Translations under genes and position numbers: made by a program
Shown: positions 6,888 through 15,700 of the stretch, piece after piece
Numbering within the stretch: position 1 is the stretch's first letter
How the letters are laid out: every line of letters begins with the position of its first letter
NCBI GenBank assembly: GCA_029565685.1
Contig: JAKQNR010000024.1
Coordinates: 186,001-250,000 of the forward strand
Reading direction: 5' to 3'
From: a bacterium
Lineage (GTDB): Bacteria; Zhuqueibacterota; Zhuqueibacteria; Residuimicrobiales; Residuimicrobiaceae
DNA: 64,000 bases
Notes under the pieces: model-generated
Database searches by the model: none
Told to the model about the DNA's origin: nothing
The model's input: only the letters and a program-made list of their open reading frames with translations

Positions 6888-9800
6888 TTACAGGCTTTCG
6901 GTCAAAAAACGTTTCGCCCGTTCAATCCCCGTACGAATATCGACGCGGCCCGGCGCCATTTCCAGCAGTTTTTCCCACACTTCTATCGCATGGCGGAAAT
7001 TACCCTGGTTGGCGTGCACCACGCCCAGATTTTCATACGCATCTGGATTCTTTGGATCCTGGTTGATCACAGCCGTGTAAACCCGGGCGGCCTCGCGCAG
7101 CTTTCGACAGCGAAAATAGGCGTTTCCCAACAACATGCGCGCCTGATGATCGCCAGGGAAAAAACGCAAATACTCCTCAAACAAACGGATCGACTCTGAA
7201 TAGTTTTCCGCCTCATAGGCGCCCACTGCATGCTGCAGGCGAGGATCATTCGCCTCCATACGGGCCGATCCTTTGGATCTTGGCTTTTGCGGATCCATGG
7301 CCAACATTTCGGCCGTTGAATCCGCCTGGCGTTGTTTTTGCAGCAGTGCCAGCAAATCATCAAATTCGATGACCTCGGCGGCGGTCTCCATCTGGCCGTG
7401 GCTGTCGCCGTTCGAGTCTTCCGCGTCGCCGCCATGCCATTGGCTCACCGATTCTAGGAATTCAAAAAACTGATCGGCGTCCAACCTTTCCTTCAGCTCC
7501 TGTCGGACGATCTGTTCCGAAATGTCGTAATCCAACTCGCCATGAGGATTGATCAGGGGCTGCGTTTCTTCCATCTCCAGCAATTCATCGATAGGCTGCT
7601 CAAGACGAGGCTCGAGCGAGAGGACCGTCGGTTCAGAATCAGGGCTGATTTCATACAAAACCGTCGCATCGGTCACCTCCTGCCCGGGAGACAGCGCGTC
7701 GTCATCCTCCAGCGTCAGGCCTCCGCCGGATTGCAGCAGCTCGGCAAAATCCAATTCATCCCTGCCCGCTTTTTCATATAGACGATGATCCGGCGGAAGA
7801 TCCAGATCAGCAGCTTGGCTTCGCTCCTCAGCATCCGGCTCCAGCGCGGCAACAGCGGGCGATATCTCCTGCAACGCAGCAGGCTCTTCCCCTTTCAAGC
7901 CGGGTGAAAAAACCTCAGCCGCTTCCGCCTCGTCCTCTGACTGAGCATATTCGGGCAGTCCCAGGGTCAGTTCCTCGGCCTCTGCGGCAGCTTGGCTCTC
8001 CGGCGTACTGCCGGCGCGTTTGTCGAACAGATCCTCCAGCGCCTGATGAAACAGCTCCGCAGCTTGAATGCTCAGAATATCCCGTCCTTGGTAAACATAC
8101 TTTTCCTCACGCCGCGGTGGTATGGCCTGCGTCTTGCCGGAGGACTCGGAAACAGCAACCGTTTCGTCAGCAGGCTCGGCCACAGAAGCTTCAGCAATCG
8201 ATTTCACCGACCGCCGTTTGGATGCAGGCCTGGGCATGGACGAAACCGGTTCGTCGATCGCCGGCTCCTGGGCGTCGGACAGTCCGCCCCGCTGAATGAT
8301 CACGCGGCCGTCCAATGTCAGCAGCGGCGTGCCCGGCGGTTTGATCCGGCGCCGCCGGCCTCCGCGATTGATGAACGCCTCGCGCAATTCGCGCGTGTTC
8401 AGATGCGCGCGCACCAGCTCTTCATAGATTTTCGAACTGCTGATCTGAAGAAAACCGTAGCGTTCGCTGTACAGCTCTTCGCTAATCTTTTTTGCCCCGT
8501 ATTCGGGAAAGCGGCTGATAATGTCGTAAATTTTGGTTTTCTCTTCAATGCTGAGATGCTTGGCCTCCAGCGCATCCGATTCTCCGATCAGCTCATAGCT
8601 GTCGACGCCGGTCAATTCAAATTTGTCCCGGTATTTGTTATAATAGGCGTAGGTGGACAGCCCCACCAGATCGCACGCCTCTTTGATGGTTTTGCCTTGC
8701 TCGATCAGGCTGAACACTCTTTTCGCCCGCTCCAGCTCGATCTTTTCCGCAGTGGTCTTTTCTTTGATCGCCACCAAAGTGATGTCATCATTTTGCGCGC
8801 TGCCTTCGGTGAATGAAAGGATCTCCTCATGCAGCCGGTTGACAAACACGTTCGGCGGCAAAGTGCCGTGTTGGCGAATGACGTCGAGAAACCGTTCTTC
8901 GCCGAACAGAGCGCGTTTGCGGTTCATGGCCTCGGTGATGCCGTCGGTATAGATGAGCAGGATATCATCCTCAGCCAGCGAGATCGTGTCCGAAGTAATG
9001 GTGTTGCGGAAAAGATTTTTATCCGGCAGCGAGATACCGATGGGAAACCCGTGGGGATTCAGATAAAAAGTTTTATTCTTACTGGCCCGGTAGAGGATCA
9101 TGGGATTGTGGCCGGCGCTGGCATAGTTGAGTTTGCGCCGCTTGGAATCGATGATGACGTAAAACAGGGTGACGAACATGCCCTTCTTCATATCGTTGAC
9201 CACGAAATCATTGACGCGCGACAGCACTTCAGCGGCGTCTTTGACGCCGCGCGCTTCAGTGCGCAACGCGGTCCGGATCATGGTCATGACCAGGGAGCCG
9301 GGCACGCCTTTGCCGGACACGTCGGCCACCACGATTCCCAGCGTGTCCTTATCCACCTCGACAAAGTCATAATAGTCTCCGCCCACCTCCTTGGCCGCCG
9401 CATAGTAAGAGGAAATCTCGTATCCTTCGATCTCGGGGAAATCGGACGGCAACAGCGTTTGCTGGATCTCCTGCGCTACCTGCATCTCTTTCTGCAGGCG
9501 TTCCTGTTCAGCCAGGTTGACCTGAGACTCGCGCAGCTTCATGGTGATGTCGCTGAATGCCTGGGCAATTTCGCCGATCTCGGTCGAGGCGTCGATGTCC
9601 ATCTCCTGGGCCGCTCCCGGTTGGCCCAGAGCTTTGACCCATTCCGAAAGCCGGCGGAAGGGATTCATCACGATATAGATCAGCAGAAACAGACCCGCCG
9701 CGCCCAGCACCCAGACAAAGCCGAGCATGTTCAGGTCTTTCAGCCGCGCCTGTTGGATCTCCTCGCTGATCACCCGATAGTTCATCACGAAATGAACTTG

Positions 9801-10754
9801 ACACAGCCGCCGACCCTTGTCGTCCTGCACGATCTGATGGACATCAACCACGCGGTCCGCTGGAGGAACCGTGTAGCTGTAGATGTCCGAGGCCTCCTGC
9901 TTCGCATTTGCAGGCCGTTCATACAGTTGCAGCCGCTTGCTGGGATCGGTGGATGCGATGATGTTGTTGCTGCGGTCCACCACCAGGGCGTGGTGAAGAA
10001 AGCCGCGATATTCCGCCGGCAGCTTGTTGACCGTGCGGCCCAGACTCTCGACGATGTTGAACAGCTGCGAAGCGTCATCGCGGTTGAGCAACAGCTGCAG
10101 GTCCTCGCCCAGCTCGGGCTGCTGCAGGGTCAGGAGCACATCAGAAGCCAGGCCGGAACACGCGGCCTTGGCGCGGCCGAGGTAATCCTGCATCACCTGG
10201 TCATCCCGGCGGAAAAAATTGAGAAAATAGATAGTGGATAAAATCAGAGAGAACGCCAACATGGAAACCAGCCAGTAGCGCACCTTGAGGGTCATCGGGA
10301 TGGCCGGCACAGCGATCTTGGGATGCCGCGCCACATCGCGATGTTTGATCATCCAAAGCTCGTTGCCCTCCTCGGTCTTGCGATAATCGATCTGATCGAG
10401 CAGGCGCCGCATGATGAAAATGCCCAATCCGCCCTTTTTGCCGATCTCGACATAGCGCTTCAGATCCGGATCGTTGACCTGGCGCGGATCGAAATATTTC
10501 CCCTGGTCGATTAAAACGATGGTCAGGCTGTTGGCTTTGACAATGGCGCGAATGGTGATGTTGCCCGGCCAGTCTCGGTAGGCGTGTTTGATGATGTTGG
10601 TGGCGGCTTCGTCGATGGAAAGCTTGAAGGCATTGATCACCCGTTCGGAAAAACCATGGCGGCGGCCGACCTTGGTGACAAAATCCCGCAATTCCCCCAG
10701 ATACTCGATTTTAGCAGGAACCTTGAGTTGTTCTTTTTGTACGTTGCGAAACAA
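6888..10754 (-). CDS. membrane partner-switching fusion: RsbW-like ATPase, sensor, HAMP, PP2C phosphatase, HTH modules, TPRs
   Basis: A 1288-residue protein that puts opposed signalling activities in one chain. Residues 10-140 are a GHKL/RsbW-type ATPase with a DEAATNIIKHAY N-box (49-60) and GGLGIF (108-113). Transmembrane helices at about 158-180 and 343-363 enclose a sensor region (181-342), and a HAMP-like segment follows. Residues 445-666 form a SpoIIE/RsbU PP2C domain with all expected acidic metal-binding motifs: GGDYYDF (458-464), DVSGKG (478-483), TDG (603-605) and NDD (655-657). Then come a helix-turn-helix (about 673-711), a winged-helix-like module (744-794) similar to the one in the STAS protein, a long acidic linker (about 820-1160) and TPRs (about 1175-1288). 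The start is a TTG with a moderately placed GGGA. It follows the PorV-like gene by 21 bases. It probably sets the phosphorylation state of the STAS protein, but the sigma factor or other output is not in the window. Confidence 0.88.
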   Translation of the reverse strand: MFRNVQKEQLKVPAKIEYLGELRDFVTKVGRRHGFSERVINAFKLSIDEAATNIIKHAYRDWPGNITIRAIVKANSLTIVLIDQGKYFDPRQVNDPDLKRYVEIGKKGGLGIFIMRRLLDQIDYRKTEEGNELWMIKHRDVARHPKIAVPAIPMTLKVRYWLVSMLAFSLILSTIYFLNFFRRDDQVMQDYLGRAKAACSGLASDVLLTLQQPELGEDLQLLLNRDDASQLFNIVESLGRTVNKLPAEYRGFLHHALVVDRSNNIIASTDPSKRLQLYERPANAKQEASDIYSYTVPPADRVVDVHQIVQDDKGRRLCQVHFVMNYRVISEEIQQARLKDLNMLGFVWVLGAAGLFLLIYIVMNPFRRLSEWVKALGQPGAAQEMDIDASTEIGEIAQAFSDITMKLRESQVNLAEQERLQKEMQVAQEIQQTLLPSDFPEIEGYEISSYYAAAKEVGGDYYDFVEVDKDTLGIVVADVSGKGVPGSLVMTMIRTALRTEARGVKDAAEVLSRVNDFVVNDMKKGMFVTLFYVIIDSKRRKLNYASAGHNPMILYRASKNKTFYLNPHGFPIGISLPDKNLFRNTITSDTISLAEDDILLIYTDGITEAMNRKRALFGEERFLDVIRQHGTLPPNVFVNRLHEEILSFTEGSAQNDDITLVAIKEKTTAEKIELERAKRVFSLIEQGKTIKEACDLVGLSTYAYYNKYRDKFELTGVDSYELIGESDALEAKHLSIEEKTKIYDIISRFPEYGAKKISEELYSERYGFLQISSSKIYEELVRAHLNTRELREAFINRGGRRRRIKPPGTPLLTLDGRVIIQRGGLSDAQEPAIDEPVSSMPRPASKRRSVKSIAEASVAEPADETVAVSESSGKTQAIPPRREEKYVYQGRDILSIQAAELFHQALEDLFDKRAGSTPESQAAAEAEELTLGLPEYAQSEDEAEAAEVFSPGLKGEEPAALQEISPAVAALEPDAEERSQAADLDLPPDHRLYEKAGRDELDFAELLQSGGGLTLEDDDALSPGQEVTDATVLYEISPDSEPTVLSLEPRLEQPIDELLEMEETQPLINPHGELDYDISEQIVRQELKERLDADQFFEFLESVSQWHGGDAEDSNGDSHGQMETAAEVIEFDDLLALLQKQRQADSTAEMLAMDPQKPRSKGSARMEANDPRLQHAVGAYEAENYSESIRLFEEYLRFFPGDHQARMLLGNAYFRCRKLREAARVYTAVINQDPKNPDAYENLGVVHANQGNFRHAIEVWEKLLEMAPGRVDIRTGIERAKRFLTESL

Positions 10755-10775
10755 CGAAACAGTTTCCCTTTATAT

Positions 10776-12782
10776 CTATCTACCTGCAGTTCCGCTGATC
10801 TTTTTCAATTTGTCGTTCGCCGAATCAATCGCCCGCAGGATGTTGCGGTTTAACGGTTGCAGTTTTCTCGCCTCCTCCAGATGACGCAGCGCCTCCTGAT
10901 AGTTGCCGGCAATGGCCGCCTGGACGCCCCGGTTGTAGATGGCCTTGACGTTTTCCGGCATATCTAGATCTTTGGCGTTGGCGCGGGCAAAGGCGTCGTC
11001 GTATTTTTTGCGCAACGCCACGTTGCCCGGTTCGCTGTTGGACAGCTCGCGGTACAGTTCCGCCGCTTTGGCCCAGTTCTTGTCGTTCTCATATTCCATA
11101 GCCTGACGCAGCATGCTGTCGCGCGACAGCCCGGCGCTGATCTGGTCGATTTGCCCGATAATATACGACTTGTAACGTTCATTGTCACGCGATAATCGCC
11201 GGGCTTCATTGAGCATAGTGATGGCCTCGTTGGGCCGACCGGCCGACTGCAGCGTTTTAGCCCGCTCCAGCAGACTGGCGATTTTGGTCGCCAGCGCTTT
11301 CTCCGCATCGCTTTTCAATTTTTTGAACTGATCGCTGTTGGGCGCATACTCGAGCGCCTTGTCGATCTCTATCAGGGCATCATGATACTCTTCGGCGGTG
11401 AAATAGGCCAGATACCGCTTGTAATGATCGTCCGCCGCTATGGCGTTGCGCCGGATCTGCGCCTCTTCCTCCTGCAACCGGCGAAGCGCTTCCTCCTCTT
11501 TGGTGCGTTTTTCCTCCAGCGCCTTGCTGATGCGCGCGAACAGCTCGCGGGTGACCTCGAGATCCGGATCGCTGCCGGTGCGGTCGTATTTGATCAAAAT
11601 GCGGTAGATGGCCACATAGGCCTGTTCCAGATCGTTTTTGGCCAGCAGCTTTTCCCCTTCCGCCATGCCGGAGGAGATGGCGTTTCTGCGTTCGTTCTCC
11701 AGCCGTTGGGTCTCTATTTTTTCGAGCCGCTGCAACTCCTGCTGCTGATGCTCCTCCATCCGCTGTTGCCGGTTTTTACCGACGTTGAGAACCAAAGAGA
11801 GGCGATGGCTGGTGCCCAGCAACGCATCGTTGCCGTTCCAGTAGGAATAATCGAACTGCATGCCGGCCAGTTTGGCGCCGACGCCATAAGTGAGATGGTC
11901 GTTGTACAAACCCATGCGCAAGGAAACCGTCTCGTGATAACGATACTCCAGCCCCATATGCACGGTGGACGGAGTTTTTTCATTTTTGTCGATCTCAGCA
12001 GCCACCAACAAATGGTTCAGCGCGGAGATCTCGAACTTTTTGCTCATCCCTGCGCGCAAATTGCGCGGCGTCGATTCGCGCGCTTCAATCGCGCGGATGG
12101 TTCGCTGCAGTAGATTCTGCACAGTCACGCCCACGGTGAAATGGCTTAAATAGGGGCCGGGCAGCTGCGGCGTGAACACCAGTCCGCCGTCCGCGCCGTA
12201 GGAGGATTCGGCAAAATTCGGCGGCCCGGCAGTGGGGTCGACGTTATAGCCGATCAGGTTGGCACGCTCGACTTTAAAAGTGGCGCCGAGCGACAACCAG
12301 GGATGTGCGTTGAATCCATAGCCAAACAGAAACAAAGTCCGGCTGTAATTGGTGGTGCCCACCACCGCGGGATCAAAATCGCGCAGCTTGATGTCGCCGG
12401 TGGAGATGTTGAGAAGGCCGACGGAAAATGTGCCGGCGAAAAGCGTAGGGTGCACATAGGCGAGATAGTTGTACGAAGTGCCGGCCGCCAAATTGGTATA
12501 ATACACTCCCAGTCCCATATTGGGCACACTCTGTAAGGCGCCGGGATTCCAATACAGGGCAAAGGGATCGTCCGCCACGGAGACATAGGCGCCGCCTAGA
12601 GCCATGGCCCGCGCGCCCACCGGATAATCAAAAATATCCGTTGCGCCGCCCCAGGCGTCGGCTTGATACGAGTATTGCGCCATTGACGCCGGGATCAACG
12701 TCAGCCAGAACAGAAGCGCTGTTTTTACAATTCGACTCGCCACCCGATACTCTTGCCTTACTAGGGTTCCTAAAGGTCTCAT
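10776..12782 (-). CDS. PorV-like outer-membrane barrel fused to TPR repeats
   Basis: Predicted exported protein of 668 residues. A signal peptide (about residues 18-36, cleavage near ASMA/Q) leads into a PorV/PorQ (UPF0164)-type beta-barrel of about 310 residues with the family-like start DIFDYPVGARAMALGGAYVSV. A charged coiled coil rich in Glu/Arg/Gln (about 340-440) and several TPRs (about 440-668) follow. In type IX secretion PorV shuttles cargo across the outer membrane. The start ATG overlaps the stop of the giant gene as TGATG, indicating translational coupling. The barrel/coiled-coil/TPR fusion is longer than ordinary PorV, and the TPRs probably sit in the periplasm. Its pairing with the type IX-like giant protein supports a transport or anchoring role. 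Confidence 0.82.
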   Translation of the reverse strand: MRPLGTLVRQEYRVASRIVKTALLFWLTLIPASMAQYSYQADAWGGATDIFDYPVGARAMALGGAYVSVADDPFALYWNPGALQSVPNMGLGVYYTNLAAGTSYNYLAYVHPTLFAGTFSVGLLNISTGDIKLRDFDPAVVGTTNYSRTLFLFGYGFNAHPWLSLGATFKVERANLIGYNVDPTAGPPNFAESSYGADGGLVFTPQLPGPYLSHFTVGVTVQNLLQRTIRAIEARESTPRNLRAGMSKKFEISALNHLLVAAEIDKNEKTPSTVHMGLEYRYHETVSLRMGLYNDHLTYGVGAKLAGMQFDYSYWNGNDALLGTSHRLSLVLNVGKNRQQRMEEHQQQELQRLEKIETQRLENERRNAISSGMAEGEKLLAKNDLEQAYVAIYRILIKYDRTGSDPDLEVTRELFARISKALEEKRTKEEEALRRLQEEEAQIRRNAIAADDHYKRYLAYFTAEEYHDALIEIDKALEYAPNSDQFKKLKSDAEKALATKIASLLERAKTLQSAGRPNEAITMLNEARRLSRDNERYKSYIIGQIDQISAGLSRDSMLRQAMEYENDKNWAKAAELYRELSNSEPGNVALRKKYDDAFARANAKDLDMPENVKAIYNRGVQAAIAGNYQEALRHLEEARKLQPLNRNILRAIDSANDKLKKISGTAGR

Positions 12783-15700
12783 CAACGAATGACCGCTATC
12801 TTGCTGATAGCCACTTGGCCGCCTTCCACAGAAAGATAAGCGAGATATACGCCGCTCATCACACGCTGGCCGCGTCCATTGCGGCCGTCCCAATAAATAT
12901 CGCCGTCATGCAACCCGGCTGAGGTCTCCGCCGGGTGCTCCGCTTTTTTGAGATCCCAGCTGAAGACCAAGTCTCCCGTCAGGGTGAAAATTTTCAATTC
13001 GAGGTCGCTGGGCTGCTGCAGATAATAGACAAACCGCGTTTCCGGCCGGGCGGAGGTGCCGAACGGATTGGGATAATTGCAAAAAGAGGCCTCCAGCTTT
13101 TGATCGATCAAGACGACGGCGCCGGAGCTGTAAGCGAGCACGCTGACCCGCTTTTCCGTGGAATCGGCTAACAGCAAGCGGTATCGAGAAAGGGCGTCGC
13201 GGGCGATGACCGCGCTCGCCGAATCGATCGTCAACTGAAAATCCGCATTGATCGGTTCGTCGAGCACATCCACCAGCAGCGCGACGCGAAAGTCTTCGCT
13301 GTCGCGAATCGTGTCCGCGTGCAAGACGGTAAAATCCAGCAGCACTTTCGACGAGGCCGGCGGCGGCGACAGCTCGGCCAACACCTGGCGGTCCACCGCG
13401 TTCACCGCCGCAATGCGCGACACCACCTCACTGGCCTTGATCTCGTTGCCTTTTTTATCTCGGAACTCGAGGCGCAGCGTATCCAGCACCGATCGGCTGT
13501 TCAGCGAAATGTCCTTGTTGCGCAGAGAAAAACCCATCATCGCTAGATCACGGGCGCCTTTGACCGTGGTGGCCCCGGACTTGACCGTGTTCGGTTTAAT
13601 CACCAGCATGCCGGCCTCGCGCTTGATAATCACCCGTGCGCTGTCCTTTTTTACCAGCACGGTTTTTCGCGAATACTGATCGACCGGCAACGGCGCAAAT
13701 AATTTGACCGTAAAAGTATCCGGCACATCTGAAATGGTTTCCGGTGCACGCACCCGCCAAATCACCGTGTCGCCGCCGGTTTTGCTGAGAAGCGTGTAAC
13801 CGGACGGCAATTTAAAACTCAGGGCCGGCGCGCCGACAAACCCCGCTTCGCCGGAATTGCCCAGATAACCGTAAATGTTGAAAACACTGCCGATGCGCAC
13901 CGGCGCATAACTGACCATGGCGGTATCGCTCAGCGTGGCGGCCACGCTCACCTCTGCCCGTCGCACCACCTGGATGGAATAGGACTCTTCGATGTTTTCG
14001 ATCGCAGCGTACTGGTTCGAATTCAAATCCCGCGGCACCCGTTTCAACCGGAAACGGAAGATGGACAACCCCTCCGGCTTTTTGCTCGGCGCGCGCAAGC
14101 GCCAGTATGGATGCGCCCGGACTTTACTCTGCTCCAGCGAATCCGTGGTGGTAAATTCCACCGGCTTGGTCATCTGCACCACAAAGGGATCCGCGGTCTC
14201 ATGCGGCGCGCCCCTGGCGATCAGCCGAGAGGTCAAAATAAAATCCTCATCCGTGGAGACGACGTATTGATTGAGCGAATCCGGCTGCGTGATGGCCGGA
14301 CGCATGGAGAACACCGTCTTGTTCTGCAGCTGAACCGTCGTTTTGGACGAAGTCAAACTGCGCGTGGTCGACGGCGAGCGTTCATCATACCCTCTGACGA
14401 TGACATAAAACGAATCCGCCGTCGTTTTGCTCACCGTGGACGGTGCGGTCACCGTCCACTGCACCTTTTGATTCTCGCCGTAGGTGACGCTCTTGGTCTC
14501 CTGATCGATCTTGTATTCCGGGTTGGAGAACATGAGTTGGGCGGTGATTTTGTCCTGCACCACGCGGCGAGTGGTGACCGACAAAGTCACCTCAAAACTT
14601 TGATCCGTAGAAATCTGTTTGTCGATGGCGCCGGCCGGAGCGGTGATGCTGGGAACGCCGGAAGAGATGGCGCCCGCCTCGATGGTCAACACCGAAAGCG
14701 TACTGTTAGGAAAGCCGATGATATCCGCCTCCTGACCCGTGTGCTCATCCACCGGAATGGCGGTCATGCGGATCTCGATCTGCTTGGTCTCCACGCTCGG
14801 CTTTAAAGGAGCGATCACATTCCAAGTCACACTGGTGGAGATCGTAAAGATTTTTTCCGCTGTCTCTCCGGCTGCCAGGGTAAAGCCGCTCTCGAGAAAG
14901 TCGATCCTTATTTTGCCTTGGCTGACCCTGGCGGTGCCGCTGTTGGTTACCAGCGTGGATAACGTAGCCGACTGGCCGGCGGAAAAAACACCGCCCGGCG
15001 ATTGTATCGCTTCCAGCGGCGAGGACACCATCAAGGGCTGCATGGAAAGCTGTGCGCGGGTGACGACCCGGTTGATGCGGATAGAATCCAACGTGCTCTT
15101 GGTGCTCAGGTCGGTCCTGCCCTCGGCGCGGATATAAAAATGATGCGGGGCGGCCACTGCCTTGTCAGGCGCCCGCACAGTCCACTGGATCAGCGCAGGA
15201 AAAGAGCTGATCTCCCTCTGCAACGGTGTTTCCAGGTTAGGCGAATAGCCCATGCCGGAGGGCAGCTCCAGCGTCACCTTGACATTGCTGAGGTTGGGTG
15301 TGGCTTGGATTTCCGTCTGCAGTCCGATGTACTGCAGGGTGGATAATTCACCGGCCAATGCGCCGTTGGGGGAAAAAATCCTGCTGTTGGAGAGAAACAA
15401 TCCGGACCGCGAGGTGGAGACGCGAATCGAATCCCTGCCGTCGGCGAGGAGCGGCGCCGGCGCCCGGCTGTTCAAATCCTCAGGCGCGGCGATAATCTGA
15501 CACCGGATGATATCGTTCAACGATTCAAAGTTCGGCGCCGTCACATGAAAAGAATCCTCCACCGCCTGGGTGTCGTTGACGATATAGAAATCCCGCTCCG
15601 CGCCGGCTTCGTCGGTGAGAGTGAAATACTCGGGCAATTCGAGCCTGATCCGTCCGCTGTCCAGCGGCGCACTGCCCAGATTGGTCATGCGCGCGATCAC

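Noticed and set aside
8370-8760. Transposase remnant
   Set aside because: The helix-turn-helix and winged-helix segments resemble those of transposases, but they are in frame within an intact 1288-residue signalling protein. No inverted repeats or catalytic DDE residues are present, and a similar module is in the STAS protein.
8829-10241. 470-codon open frame on the plus strand
   Set aside because: Antisense to the ATPase/PP2C fusion gene; its translation has no recognisable domain and no ribosome site.
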